Shown here: piece after piece, positions 49,178-58,596 of the stretch
Numbering within the stretch: position 1 is the stretch's first letter
How the letters are laid out: each line of letters begins with the position of its first letter
Assembly (NCBI RefSeq): GCF_004138165.1
Contig: NZ_RYFF01000008.1
Coordinates: 94,209 to 158,208 of the forward strand
Length of the DNA stretch: 64,000 nt
Reading direction: 5' to 3'
Origin: Candidatus Chloroploca sp. Khr17
GTDB taxonomy: Bacteria; Chloroflexota; Chloroflexia; Chloroflexales; Chloroflexaceae
Translations under genes and position numbers: made by a program
Notes under the pieces: generated by a model
Told to the model about the DNA's origin: nothing
Database searches by the model: none
The model's input: only the letters and a program-made list of their open reading frames with translations

Positions 49178-51862
49178 TTACCCTATCCGGCCCTCACTTG
49201 CCCCGCGAGGATGATAAATTACTTCCTTCCACACCCCGGTGATGTTGTCAGCAAAGACGATCACGAGTTCACCTGGTTCGGCCCGGCTCATCGCGTACCG
49301 CACCGCTTCAAGTTCATTGGGCACGTCAACAATCTGCGCGGCGGGCATGCCAGCGGCGAGCGCGGCCTCGCGCAGGATGCCGATGACTTCACCGGGGGCA
49401 CGGCCACGGCGATCGTCATCTTCTTTGAGGATCAGCAGATCAAACATGGTGCCAAGAATGCCTCCCGCTTCGGCGATATCCTGGTCGCGCCGATCACCAG
49501 GCGAACTCACGACGCCAATGACCCGTGGATAAGACGGGCGTAGGCGTTCGACCAGTTCGCGCATCGCCGCGAAGGCCGCTGGGTTGTGCCCGTAGTCCAC
49601 GAGCACGCGGAAGGGGTGCTCGTCGAAGATGTTGAGCCGCCCGGGGGCCTGGTAGAAACTGGTGTTGAAGGTGCGTAGGCCCTGGCGAATATTCTCGATC
49701 GTCACGCCGTGCGCATAGGCAATCGCGGTTGCGGCGAGCGCGTTGGCAACATTGTGCAGCGCTTTGCCTTCGAGCGTCGCGGGGATCAGGTGCGTCCAGA
49801 GCAACGGGATGTATTGTTCGGCATCATAGATGGCGATCATATCGCCGCGCACGCCAGGTTGCAAGACCACGGCGGTGCCTCCGTTGGCGATATGGTTTTT
49901 GACCAGATCGCTCGCACTCTCGCCGCCGTGCATGCTAAAGTAGATCAGCCGCCCTTCGGCGCGGTCGGCCATCGCCGCCACCAGCGGATCATCGGCATTG
50001 AGCACACTCGCGCCATCGTCACGCACGACCTCGATCACCAGACCCTTGATCTCGGCGATCTGTTCGACGGTATGGATACCACGTAGACCAAGATGATCGT
50101 TCGAGACATTGAGCACCGCGCCCACATCGCAACGCTCAAAACCAAGCCCTTCGCGCAGGATGCCGCCCCGCGCCGTCTCAAGCACTGCCGCCTCGATCGT
50201 CGGGTCTTTCAACACCATCCGCGCACTCCACGGGCCAGTGAGATCGCCTTTGAGGTAGAGTTCACCATCAATATAGATGCCATCGGTGGTGGTGAGGCCA
50301 ACCCGCTGCCCGTGCATCTTGAGGATATGCGCAACCATCCGGGCCGTCGTTGTTTTGCCGTTGGTGCCGGTAATGCTGAGGATCGGGATGCGCGTCGGCT
50401 GCCCCGGCGGAAAGAGCATATCAACGACAAAACGGGCCACATTGCGCGGCGTTCCCTCGGAGGGTTGCAGGTGCATGCGAAAACCGGGGCCTGCATTGAC
50501 TTCCACGATACCGCCGCCGACTTCGCGCAGTGGCTGCGAAATATCAGGCGTAATCACATCAATGCCCGCTACATCAAGCCCGACAATCAACGCTGCCCGC
50601 CGCGCAATCTCGCGGGTCTCGTAGTGAATCTCGGTTGTCCGGTCAATTGCCGTGCCACCGGTCGAGAGATTGGCGGTCGCCGCGAGGGCAAAACGCTCAC
50701 CCGACGCTAACACCGTCTCAAGCGTATAGCCGGCCCGCTCCAGCAGCTGATCGCTCTGATGATTGAGCTTGATTTTCGTCAAGACTTTTTCGTGCCCAAA
50801 GCCTCGGCGTGGATCGCGGTTGACCAGTTCGATCAACTCGGCAAGCGTATGCTTGCCATCACCAATCACATGCGCCGGCACACGTTCGGCGACGGCCACC
50901 ACCTCGCCGTTGATCACCAGCACACGATAGTCATTGCCGTGCAGAAAGGTCTCGACCAGAACATCAGAACTATATTCGCATGCGACTTCAAAAGCACGCA
51001 CAACCTCTTCAACCGTATTGAGATTGAGTGAAACGCCGCGACCATGGCTGACATCGAGGGGCTTGACGACTAGTGGAAAGTCGAGCGCTGCGGCAGCGGC
51101 GGCGGCATCTTCGGCACTTCTGACGCGGCGATGGCGCGGCACCGGAAGGCCAACATCGCCCAGCAAGCGGATCGTCAACTCTTTATCGCTGGCCGTCTCG
51201 ACCGCAATATACGATGTTTGCCCAGTCACCGCCGCACGAATACGCTGCTGATGCTTGCCATACCCAAGCTGCACCAGGCTCTGGTCATCAAGGCGAATCG
51301 CAGGAATGCCTCGTTTACGGGCCTCATCAACGAGCGACGCCGTGGTCGGCCCGAGGATCAGATCCTGGGCGCGGCGGATCAGATCATCGCGTTCACGGAC
51401 AAAATCAAAGCTAGCCCGCTCGTCGCCCTGCAACGCACTCGGCAGATGCGCGGGCAAGAGCGAACGCACCAGGCGCAGCGCAAGATTGCCGGCCTCGCGG
51501 CCGACCCGCTCTTCACGGTACGAATAGATCACAAAGTAGACCCCAGGCTGATCAGGCACCGACCGGGTCTTGCCATAGGTCACCTCGGTCCCCGCGAGGC
51601 ACTGCAACTCAAGCGCGATATGCTCAACAATATGGCCGATCCACGTCCCCTCGCGCAGGCGCAGCACAAAACCACCCGGTTCGCCATACGAGCAGCCGTG
51701 CTCTTGCAGTGACGGGATCAACTCAATCAGGCGATCAGTAAAACCAGGAATGCGATCCGAAGGATATTCTTCCAACTCCTCAAGATCGAGAGTCAGACGA
51801 ATGACCGGACGATAGCCATAAGGATTTGGGCCACGAAAAATCTGCGTTTCAAGCACCCGCAT
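49178..51862 (-). CDS. cphA: Cyanophycin synthetase
   Basis: 894 residues, typical of CphA. It polymerises Asp and Arg into the nitrogen reserve cyanophycin. The N-terminal domain contains GTWIGHIVEHIALELQCLAG. The ATP-grasp domain shows FPLVVKPLDVSHGRGVSLN and VETFLHGNDYRVLVING, with GGIVEVNAGPGFRMHL at its end. The C-terminal Mur-ligase domain shows the P-loop SITGTNGKTTTARMVAHIL, NVSNDHLGL and VLVDYGHNPAAF. GGAGGC lies before the ATG. No cyanophycinase gene is in the window. Confidence 0.95.
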   Translation of the reverse strand: MRVLETQIFRGPNPYGYRPVIRLTLDLEELEEYPSDRIPGFTDRLIELIPSLQEHGCSYGEPGGFVLRLREGTWIGHIVEHIALELQCLAGTEVTYGKTRSVPDQPGVYFVIYSYREERVGREAGNLALRLVRSLLPAHLPSALQGDERASFDFVRERDDLIRRAQDLILGPTTASLVDEARKRGIPAIRLDDQSLVQLGYGKHQQRIRAAVTGQTSYIAVETASDKELTIRLLGDVGLPVPRHRRVRSAEDAAAAAAALDFPLVVKPLDVSHGRGVSLNLNTVEEVVRAFEVACEYSSDVLVETFLHGNDYRVLVINGEVVAVAERVPAHVIGDGKHTLAELIELVNRDPRRGFGHEKVLTKIKLNHQSDQLLERAGYTLETVLASGERFALAATANLSTGGTAIDRTTEIHYETREIARRAALIVGLDVAGIDVITPDISQPLREVGGGIVEVNAGPGFRMHLQPSEGTPRNVARFVVDMLFPPGQPTRIPILSITGTNGKTTTARMVAHILKMHGQRVGLTTTDGIYIDGELYLKGDLTGPWSARMVLKDPTIEAAVLETARGGILREGLGFERCDVGAVLNVSNDHLGLRGIHTVEQIAEIKGLVIEVVRDDGASVLNADDPLVAAMADRAEGRLIYFSMHGGESASDLVKNHIANGGTAVVLQPGVRGDMIAIYDAEQYIPLLWTHLIPATLEGKALHNVANALAATAIAYAHGVTIENIRQGLRTFNTSFYQAPGRLNIFDEHPFRVLVDYGHNPAAFAAMRELVERLRPSYPRVIGVVSSPGDRRDQDIAEAGGILGTMFDLLILKEDDDRRGRAPGEVIGILREAALAAGMPAAQIVDVPNELEAVRYAMSRAEPGELVIVFADNITGVWKEVIYHPRGASEGRIG

Positions 51863-51896
51863 ACACGCCTCCGCAGGGGATTGGGCTCATACAGTG

Positions 51897-51919
51897 ATGT
51901 GGCAGCGGTGCTGCCACAT
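51897..51919. terminator. Hairpin between MFS and cphA genes
   Basis: ATGTGGCAGC-GGT-GCTGCCACAT is a perfect 10-bp inverted repeat. It may end the MFS transcript or act as an operator for cphA, since it lies 35 bases upstream of the cphA start. No T-run follows. Confidence 0.5.
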
Positions 51920-51949
51920 TGTTCGTATTATCGCATAGATTCGCCGAGG

Positions 51950-53158
51950 TTATGCAATACGTTCGTGGTGCTGCCAACGCATCACGACGATCAGCAACCC
52001 GAGCGCCACCACCTGCAATCCGACCGAGACCGCAATCATCATGGGCAGGGCGCGATCATAGAGCAACCCAAGGATCGCGCTTCCCAGAAACCAGGCCATC
52101 CCATAGCTTGCATTGAAGAGGCCGTAGGCGGTACCGCGCCGTTCGGCTGGAACCATCGTTGCCACTGCTGCACGAAGGATGGACTCTTGGGCACCAAGCC
52201 CAATGCCCCAGAGCACCATGCCCAGGACGACTAATGCCAGGCTACTGCTGAAAACCATCGGGGCAAAGCCTAGCGAGAGCAATGCCGCCAGAGTCAACGC
52301 CTTGTAACCAATCTGGTCGAACAGCAGGCCAAAGAGCAGCGCAGCCCCGGCATCAACCGCCATCGCCAGCGCATAGAGCACCGGGATCAATGCTGAGGCA
52401 ACGAGTTCGGTGCGTTGGAGGTGGAAAGCGATGAGCGGGAAATCAGCAAATCCGGCGGCAATTAGGCCAACTGCGATCAGGTAGAGCCAGAAAGTTCGTT
52501 CGAAGCCTTGGGGCTTCAGCGCAGGTGTTGTGCCAGCAAGATCCTCGGGTTGGGGAAAGCGTGCTCGCGCCACTAGCAACGCCAGAATACTCAATCCGCC
52601 GGGGATGAGGAGCAAGGCAAACGCGAGTTCGTAGCTTCCCTGCCAGGCCAAGACAGCTGCGAGCAGCAGCGGAGCAGCCACAGCCCCAATCTGATCAAGC
52701 GCCTCATGCAGCCCAAAGCCCTTGCCATGACCAATCGTCTTGGTTGCGTAGGCGAGGAGGGTGTCTTTCGCCGGGCTGCGTAGCGCCTTGCTTACCCGTT
52801 CCAGGGTCAAGAGCAAGACGGCGATCTGCCAACTCCCGGCGAGCGCCAGTGCTGGCACGGCGAGCGCTGTGAGGCCATAGCCGGCAATGGTAAAGGCCCA
52901 GTAGCGCCGGGTATGGTCGCTCAGATAGCCAAAAACGATCCGCAACCCATAGGCAATCAGCTCACCAACGCCAGCCATGAGCCCAACGACCGTGCCACTT
53001 GCCCCTAGCAGCGCCATGTAGGGGCCGCTAATACTCCGCCCACCCTCATAGACCATATCAGCAAACAGGCTGACGATGCCCATCAGGACGACAAAATGCA
53101 GCGCACGTCGCCTCAATGTAAGCATAGCTGCGTTGCCTGAGCTAGTGTGCTGTTGCAT
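51950..53158 (-). CDS. Major facilitator superfamily transporter
   Basis: 402 residues and about 12 transmembrane helices. The first half shows GIVSLFADMVYEGGRSISGP and ERVSKALRSPAKDTLLA, the second VPAERRGTAYGLFNASYGMAWFLG. These are typical of the MFS clade related to YfcJ/Bcr-like efflux proteins of unknown substrate. The start MQQHTSSGN is preferred; a GTG at 53194 would overlap the beta-helix gene upstream. It lies 17 nt after that gene and is likely in one transcript. Confidence 0.88.
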   Translation of the reverse strand: MQQHTSSGNAAMLTLRRRALHFVVLMGIVSLFADMVYEGGRSISGPYMALLGASGTVVGLMAGVGELIAYGLRIVFGYLSDHTRRYWAFTIAGYGLTALAVPALALAGSWQIAVLLLTLERVSKALRSPAKDTLLAYATKTIGHGKGFGLHEALDQIGAVAAPLLLAAVLAWQGSYELAFALLLIPGGLSILALLVARARFPQPEDLAGTTPALKPQGFERTFWLYLIAVGLIAAGFADFPLIAFHLQRTELVASALIPVLYALAMAVDAGAALLFGLLFDQIGYKALTLAALLSLGFAPMVFSSSLALVVLGMVLWGIGLGAQESILRAAVATMVPAERRGTAYGLFNASYGMAWFLGSAILGLLYDRALPMMIAVSVGLQVVALGLLIVVMRWQHHERIA

Positions 53159-53175
53159 GCTCGGCTCTTGTGCTC

Positions 53176-54942
53176 CTACTGCGACGGCACGCACGACGGT
53201 GGGGCCGTCAACCAGGGTGCGTAGAGAATATTGACCCCAACCGAGTCGCCACGCCCAAGCGGGTTGGCTTCTGGTTCATAGGGGCCGGTCTCACTCCCCC
53301 ACCAGTTATTGCGCATATCGAGCAGAACCTCGCTGGTCGCCCCACGTCCGAGGCCATAGCGCAGATAGACAGGAATAATCGGTGGCACGTGCTCATCAAT
53401 ATAGTTATTCTCAACACGCAGGCGCATCGGCGGCACGCCATTGGGATCAACCTGGGGCGTCTGGGTGCGCAGACCAAAGCCTTGCGCATCACCAATCAGC
53501 GCATTGCACCCGACTGTCCCAACTAGTGGGCCATTGGTCGTCAGTTGCAGATTCGGTGCACCACCACGGATCAGATTGCCCTCAATTGCGAGGTTCAGCG
53601 TCTCGAAGGTACTACGATTGCTGAGACGCACCTGTGGAGCGCCTTCACTCAGACGATTGCCCCCAAAGCGATTATTGCTCAAGGTCACAAAATTACCCCG
53701 CCCAAAACTCGCCTCAAGGGCCGGGCCAAACGGCATATCATTGCCCGTCACCTCACTATCGCGCATCTCGAGGCGGGTATCAGTCAGCAGAATCGCTCCA
53801 CCGTTATCGGTGAAGCGGCTCGCACGCACCGCCAACTCGCTCCGCTCAAGCGCCATCACGGTGCCGCCAAGCCCGCCCCCGCGCACCTCGGTATGTTCGA
53901 GCACCACAAAACTATTCGGTTGCCCAAAGATCCCGCTCCAGCGCGCGCCCGTTGCACCAACAAAACGCACCGGCTGATTGGGTTGACCAAGGGCAAGCAG
54001 TTGCCCACCATCAACAAAGATCGAGACGCCTGGCGCAAGCCGCACCTCAACCCCCGGCTCAATGACCAGTTCGCTCCCGGGCGCAACCTGAAGATCCCGT
54101 TCCAAAACAATCGGACTCTCAGCGCGTGACCAGCGCACATTGCCACTGACCACATCGAAGGGCGGTGGCGGTGGCGGCCCCGGCGTCTCGGTTGGCAACG
54201 GCAGTGCCGTCGGCGCAGGCGGATCGACAGGGGACTCTGGTGTCGCTGTCACTTCGCCGGGGGGGAAGGGTTCAGACGTAGGCGGGATAATGGCCGTGGG
54301 TGGCGGTGCAGCGGTCGGCTGCACCACTGTTGGGCGGACGACCGTCGGCTGCACCACCGGGGGTGGCGGCACAGCGGTTGGCACAATCGGCGTCAATGCA
54401 AGCGTTGGCATGGGAGGCGGCGTCCCCTCACCAGTTGGCCCCGGATACCCTGGCAGTGGCGTAGGCTGCCCACCAGCCGGCCCCGGATATCCGGCGAGAG
54501 GGGTAGGTTCCTCAAGATCCGGGCCTGGATACGCCGCATCAGTCGGGATCAGCGAGGGAGGGTCAACGCCAACCGCAGCATCGGGCGTTGCCGTCGTCTC
54601 GAGCGCAGGATCACCAGTTGGTACGACAGGCATGGGATAGGGATAGGCAGGATCAAAGCCAGCGACAGGCGCTGTTGGTTGACCAGGAGAAGGATAAGCG
54701 CCCTGATCAGGCGTTGGTGAAACAACTGGATACGCAGGATCAGGGGTCGTCGTAAGCTCTTCGGTGGGTACCCCTGCCTCATCGCCAGGCTGACCACCCG
54801 GTGTAAAGAGGAAAGTCAACGCCACCGCCAGAATCAGAAACGAAAGTGCTCCAAGCAAAAGGAGCGTATCACGACTGATACGCTTACTCTGGGATTGATC
54901 GGAAAACTGCGAATCGGGTGACTGCTGATCGTCCGGTGTCAC
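53176..54942 (-). CDS. Membrane-anchored surface protein with Pro-rich stalk and parallel beta-helix
   Basis: 588 residues from a GTG with GGGAGG 8 nt upstream. The N-terminal 25 residues are cytoplasmic, followed by TLLLLGALSFLILAVALTFLF as anchor. Residues 50-260 are a Pro/Thr/Tyr-rich stalk with repeated YPGP and VVQPTVV units. The C-terminal 320 residues show the beta-helix ladder (ELVIEPGVEVRLAPG, FVVLEHTEVRGGGLGG, LEMRDSEVTGNDMPFG, NFVTLSNNRFGGNRLSEG) and end near RNNWWGSETGPYEPEANP. No enzyme active site is recognised. Likely an adhesion or envelope protein. Confidence 0.85.
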   Translation of the reverse strand: MTPDDQQSPDSQFSDQSQSKRISRDTLLLLGALSFLILAVALTFLFTPGGQPGDEAGVPTEELTTTPDPAYPVVSPTPDQGAYPSPGQPTAPVAGFDPAYPYPMPVVPTGDPALETTATPDAAVGVDPPSLIPTDAAYPGPDLEEPTPLAGYPGPAGGQPTPLPGYPGPTGEGTPPPMPTLALTPIVPTAVPPPPVVQPTVVRPTVVQPTAAPPPTAIIPPTSEPFPPGEVTATPESPVDPPAPTALPLPTETPGPPPPPPFDVVSGNVRWSRAESPIVLERDLQVAPGSELVIEPGVEVRLAPGVSIFVDGGQLLALGQPNQPVRFVGATGARWSGIFGQPNSFVVLEHTEVRGGGLGGTVMALERSELAVRASRFTDNGGAILLTDTRLEMRDSEVTGNDMPFGPALEASFGRGNFVTLSNNRFGGNRLSEGAPQVRLSNRSTFETLNLAIEGNLIRGGAPNLQLTTNGPLVGTVGCNALIGDAQGFGLRTQTPQVDPNGVPPMRLRVENNYIDEHVPPIIPVYLRYGLGRGATSEVLLDMRNNWWGSETGPYEPEANPLGRGDSVGVNILYAPWLTAPPSCVPSQ

Positions 54943-55199
54943 GCAAAAAGCCTCCCGTCTTGCAGACCAAACCGAGGTGCAGTGTACCACAGGGGCTTGC
55001 CTGTCGCAAGCTGTCTCGATTGTGCTTGCCTCTGTGTTTGCTACCGAGCACACCATCCCGTTTGCAGGCAACTTCGTGCAAATTGAGCAAAAGTAGACTA
55101 TACTTTGCCATACAGTGCCTGTTCGCGTTCTACCATCTACTAATGTCACGGATGCGGACACCTCAAAGATAACTGGTCTTACTCAAGGAGGAGGGGGTC

Positions 55200-56201
55200 A
55201 TGCTGCAGTCGTTGCACGGGGCGATGGTGCTCGGGTTGCACTTGCCCGATGGCTTGCTGACGGTGCCGGTGGCTCTTGCGTGGTGGGTCATTGCTGCGGG
55301 GACGGTGGGGTACGCGGTGTATCGGGTGCGTGAAGAGCAGCCGGATGTGGCGATGATGGGGATCCTGGCGGCATGTATTTTTGCTGGTCAGATGCTGAAT
55401 GTGACGGTCTTGCACGGTACGTCGGGGCATCTACTGGGGGGCGCAATGGCGGCGATGCTGCTCGGTCCGTGGGCGGGTATGCTGGTCGTTGCTGCTGTGG
55501 TTGCGCTCCAGGCGCTCCTCTTTCAGGATGGCGGAATCCTGGTTCTGGGTGCGAACATCTTTAACATGGGGGTTGTGACGGCGTTGCTTGGCTATGGCGT
55601 TGCGAAGCCACTGCTGCAGCGTACACAACAGCATGCCTGGGGTATTTCGCTGGCTGGTTTTGTGGCTGGCTGGGTCTCGGTGATGGCAGCGGCAGCGTTG
55701 ACGTCGTTGCAGTTGGCGCTGTCGGGCGTTGTTGAGGCGGCCCTTGTCTTTCCGGCAATGCTGGGGGTTCACGCCGCGATCGGTATTCTCGAAGGGAGCA
55801 TCACCATGCTCACCCTGCTGCTTTTGACTGCGTTCTGGCCGCAGCACGTGCCAGGGCTCGCTTCTCCGATGGGCGAGGAGATCCAGATCGCAGGAGGGAT
55901 GCGTCCATCAAAGGTTGCGCTGGGTGGTATCGTGCTTGCCCTGACCCTAACTATTTTGGCCCCTCTGGCCTCGCCGCATCCTGATGGCCTCGAGCGCGTC
56001 GCCGAAGATCAGGGCTTTCTTGAGTATGCTCTGGATGCACCTTTTGCGATCCTGCCTGACTACACAATTCCGGGGATTGATAGTCCGCTCTCAACGATTC
56101 TTGCGGGAACGATTGGTGTCCTGTTGATCCCTGCTCTGCTTGTTGGGTTGCTCTGGCTCACTGGCACTGGCCGTCGCCAGCGCGGGCAAGATGTAGTCTA
56201 A
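55200..56201 (+). CDS. CbiM-type metal permease fused to a PDGLE (CbiN-like) domain
   Basis: 333 residues with seven to eight transmembrane segments. The signature HLPDGLLT is followed by MLNVTVLHGTSGHLLGGAMAAMLLGPWAGMLV, the CbiM/NikM metal-site loop, and then ASPHPDGLERVAEDQGF, the PDGLE motif of CbiN. ECF-type cobalt or nickel importers need CbiQ and CbiO too; none is seen nearby. The ATG at 55200 has a very strong AAGGAGGAGGGGG site. It places 15 residues before the HLPDG motif, which usually begins at residue 2. An in-frame TTG at 55236 would give MHLPDG. Confidence 0.9.
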   Translation: MLQSLHGAMVLGLHLPDGLLTVPVALAWWVIAAGTVGYAVYRVREEQPDVAMMGILAACIFAGQMLNVTVLHGTSGHLLGGAMAAMLLGPWAGMLVVAAVVALQALLFQDGGILVLGANIFNMGVVTALLGYGVAKPLLQRTQQHAWGISLAGFVAGWVSVMAAAALTSLQLALSGVVEAALVFPAMLGVHAAIGILEGSITMLTLLLLTAFWPQHVPGLASPMGEEIQIAGGMRPSKVALGGIVLALTLTILAPLASPHPDGLERVAEDQGFLEYALDAPFAILPDYTIPGIDSPLSTILAGTIGVLLIPALLVGLLWLTGTGRRQRGQDVV

Positions 56202-56584
56202 AGGCTATGCTTTGCCCACCAGACGGTTTTTTTGACGCAAAGGCGCGAAGGCGCAACCTTGCTGACGTCAGAGGTGCCAAGCAAAGACGCTCTTCGCGCC
56301 CTTGTCCCAGCTCGCCCCAGCGCTGGGTGGGGTGATGGCAGAAGCTGCCGTCGCCGTGAACGGCTCGGCTTTTGGTTGGCAAAGGCCACTTTCGTGGCCT
56401 GATTCAGCCGGCGCAGGCCGGCTTCGCCCTGGGTAGCCGAGGCGTTTACGCCGACAGGAGGGGGGGATGTGGGCAATCTGTAGGCCTGGTAGCACGCTCC
56501 AACGCAAGAGGCAAGCACCCTAAACTCCTTCGCAAGACTCATTGACGTTTGCGCCAGGTGCGTTATAATACATAGGCTAGAGAC
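56202..56584. other. Intergenic region with repeats and the tmRNA promoter
   Basis: No gene. It contains a GACGCAAAGGCGCGAAGGCG repeat (56229-56256) and an unnamed repeat (56343-56461) related to 37440-37530. A clear promoter for the tmRNA lies at its right end. Confidence 0.6.
56542..56569 (+). promoter_or_regulatory. tmRNA promoter
   Basis: TTGACG (56542-56547), 16 bp, TATAAT (56564-56569): near-consensus sigma-70. Transcription would start near 56576, about 9 bases before the mature 5' end. Confidence 0.85.
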
Positions 56585-56944
56585 GGGGATGACTGGTATC
56601 GACAGGGGGTGAAGGTCGTAGATTGCAAGCCGTGACGCCCAGTCACGTAAAAAGGGCAATGCCAATAACTGGCAACAACAACTACTCGGGCCGCATGGCC
56701 CTCGCTGCCTAAAAATAGGTAGCGCGCCCTCACTGACTCACTCGATGGTCAGTGACCCGGCGTCAACAAGTCGAGTGCTTCCTGGGTGACCACCTGCTGG
56801 CCTGGGGAAAAGATAAGCGGGTTTGCCCAAAGACTGCTTTGCTACTTGTGCAGGCGCGGGCGAGCTCTAAACAAATGGCTAAGCTTGTAGGATATCTGCG
56901 GCGTAGCTTTCTGGACGGGGGTTCGAATCCCCCCATCTCCACCA
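56585..56944 (+). ncRNA. ssrA: tmRNA (one-piece SsrA RNA)
   Basis: The 5' end GGGGATGACTGGTATCGACA and 3' end GGTTCGAATCCCCCCATCTC plus CACCA form the Ala-tRNA-like domain, with acceptor stem GGGGATG paired to CATCTCC (one G-U) and encoded CCA. The tag frame runs from GCA at 56656 to TAA at 56710-56712 and reads AMPITGNNNYSGRMALAA, with the usual protease-recognised ALAA ending. The resume codon is inferred from this frame. It rescues stalled ribosomes together with SmpB (not in the window). Confidence 0.95.
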
Positions 56945-57294
56945 CCAGAGTCCGTTGTGACTACCAGACGCGCAGCACAGTTCGAGCGGAGAATTTCCTC
57001 TCCATCATCTCGAAGCCTGTGCTGCGTGTTGGTTTTTGTTCACGATTTCGCCACCGTTCACAGCATCATCTATCATCATACCATCACACCAATCTCTGCG
57101 ATTGCCCGATAGGGCTGATGCTAGGGCTGGTGCAACGTCCACCTGACCGGAGCACCGTCGGGCTGATGGTCTTCCAGAAATGAATCCGGTCTCGCCCGCG
57201 CAGGCGGGCTTCGCTGCACCTAGCCGAGGGCTTCAGCCCCACGGCATCGGGTTCATAGCGGTAGCCCCCCAGCGCGAGGTGGCGGAAGGAACTT
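56945..57294. other. Intergenic repeats after the tmRNA
   Basis: No gene. The stretch 57112-57170 (CACCTGACCGGAGCACCGTC) matches the block at 37400-37433. The stretch 57188-57254 is the inverted partner of the 3935-3994 repeat. No clear terminator hairpin for the tmRNA was found in the first 100 bases. Confidence 0.5.
57188..57254 (-). repeat. Interspersed GC-rich hairpin repeat (copy 2)
   Basis: On the minus strand CCCGATGCCGTGGGGCTGAA, GCCCTCGGCTAGG and GCGAAGCCCGCCTGCGCGGGC repeat the element at 3935-3994. Confidence 0.65.
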
Positions 57295-58248
57295 TTAGAG
57301 CTCCGTCGTCGCCACCTTCTCCAGCACGGCGTAGCGTACCCCCGTCAGTTGCTCAGAGACCTCCCAGAAACGCGTGAGGGCTGCCGCATCATAGGCGGCC
57401 TTGTTGGCTTTTTGCTCGGCAGGGTAGCCCCGTATATTGAACGTCTCGGGGCCGTAGAAGACGCCACCCTTCGCGTCGGGTGCGGTCATGCCATAGAGCA
57501 TCGGCAATACGCCCATGCCAATATCCTGAGCCAGGATGGGCTGAATCACCCGATAGAGCAGCGCCTCCAGTTGTGTCCCCGACTGCGCAACACTATTCTC
57601 TTGCAGGTTCCCCATCACCAGGCCTGGATGCGATGTGTTGGTAATCGTATCGAACCCGGCTGCGCTTAACCGTTTTTGCAGCTCAAACGTAAAAAAGATA
57701 TTCGCGAGCTTACTCTGCCCATAGGCCTCCCAACGCCCGTAGTTGCGTTTGCCCATCAAATCGTCGAAGTTGATCCGCCCGGTAAAGTTGGCGCTACTAG
57801 AGACATTATGAATCCGCGCCTTTGGAGTCTTCACAAGCACATCGATCAGCCGCCCGGTCAGCGCGAAATGACCGAGATGATTAACCCCCAGCTGCATCTC
57901 AAAACCATCGACCGTCTCTTGACGCGGGATCGCCATCAGACCTGCATTGTTCAACAGAATATCGAGGCGCTCATACTTCGCCACAAAGGCATCGGCAAAC
58001 GCACGCACCGAACTCAGGTCGCCCATATCGAGCCGCATCACCTCAATGACCGCGTTCGGATAGGCCTTGAGAATCGCGGCACGAGCCTGTTCGCCCTTGG
58101 CCGACGTACGCACCGCCATCACGATCGTCGCACCCTTCGACGCCAGCGTGCGCGCCGACTCAAAGCCCAGGCCACTGTTGGCCCCAGTGATGACAACAAC
58201 TTTCCCGGTAAGATCGGGAATATCCAGTTGGGTCCATTTCTGACTCAT
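57295..58248 (-). CDS. Short-chain dehydrogenase/reductase
   Basis: 317 residues from MSQKWTQLDIPDLTGK; AGGAGTT 9 nt upstream supports this ATG. SDR motifs: VVVITGANSGLGFESA (TGxxxGxG), LNNAGLMAIP, IHNVSSSANF (Ser), YGQSKLANIFF (YxxxK), TSHPGLVMGNL. The layout is that of the retinol-dehydrogenase/protochlorophyllide-reductase-like subfamily, common and of broad substrate range. Not a real Por by motif alone. Monocistronic; its leader carries a hairpin. Confidence 0.88.
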   Translation of the reverse strand: MSQKWTQLDIPDLTGKVVVITGANSGLGFESARTLASKGATIVMAVRTSAKGEQARAAILKAYPNAVIEVMRLDMGDLSSVRAFADAFVAKYERLDILLNNAGLMAIPRQETVDGFEMQLGVNHLGHFALTGRLIDVLVKTPKARIHNVSSSANFTGRINFDDLMGKRNYGRWEAYGQSKLANIFFTFELQKRLSAAGFDTITNTSHPGLVMGNLQENSVAQSGTQLEALLYRVIQPILAQDIGMGVLPMLYGMTAPDAKGGVFYGPETFNIRGYPAEQKANKAAYDAAALTRFWEVSEQLTGVRYAVLEKVATTEL

Positions 58249-58272
58249 CGTTGACAACTCCTATAGAGAGAT

Positions 58273-58317
58273 AAGGTGGTCAGGGGGTTCAGCAGAGCCG
58301 AAACCCCTGACCACCTT
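58273..58317. promoter_or_regulatory. Hairpin in the leader of the SDR gene
   Basis: Arms AAGGTGGTCAGGGGGTT and AACCCCTGACCACCTT pair with one bulged base around a 12-base loop, 25 bases upstream of the SDR start. It could be a terminator for minus-strand read-through or an attenuator. Confidence 0.5.
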
Positions 58318-58320
58318 GCA

Positions 58321-58349
58321 TTGTGGCTTCTTCGTATTGGTAGTATAGC
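58321..58349 (+). promoter_or_regulatory. Promoter of the antitoxin/PIN module
   Basis: TTGTGG (58321-58326), 17 bp, TATAGC (58344-58349), 22 bases before the antitoxin ATG. Confidence 0.45.
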
Positions 58350-58371
58350 ATGAGTAAAGAGGGCACCGGTA

Positions 58372-58596
58372 ATGATGAGCACAGACCAACTGACGCAAGC
58401 TCGGGCATTAGTACAATGCCTCTCGCTCCAGGAGAAGCTGTACTTGCTCAATGATTTGACCATGCAGGTGATCCGGCAGTCAGCCGACGCAGTGCAAGCC
58501 CCACCGATACAGCCATTGCCCAGCATCCATCTCCCCACCTGGCCTGACAATCTGCCCCTTCGACGCGAGGAACTCTATGACGACCGTGGTTGCTGA
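58372..58596 (+). CDS. Small antitoxin-type protein
   Basis: 74 residues. The helix TQARALVQCLSLQEKLYLLNDL, a proline-rich hinge and a C-terminal REELYDD resemble small antitoxins preceding PIN toxins. It overlaps the PIN gene start by 20 nt, as such pairs often do. ATGATG gives two adjacent start options. The family is not named with certainty. Confidence 0.6.
   Translation: MMSTDQLTQARALVQCLSLQEKLYLLNDLTMQVIRQSADAVQAPPIQPLPSIHLPTWPDNLPLRREELYDDRGC

Noticed and set aside
55090..55199. Cobalamin riboswitch before the CbiM gene
   Set aside because: The leader lacks the conserved B12-box core and the space is too short.
57295..58248. Light-dependent protochlorophyllide reductase
   Set aside because: The SDR resembles that subfamily, but generic SDR motifs do not prove Por, and no bacteriochlorophyll genes are adjacent.
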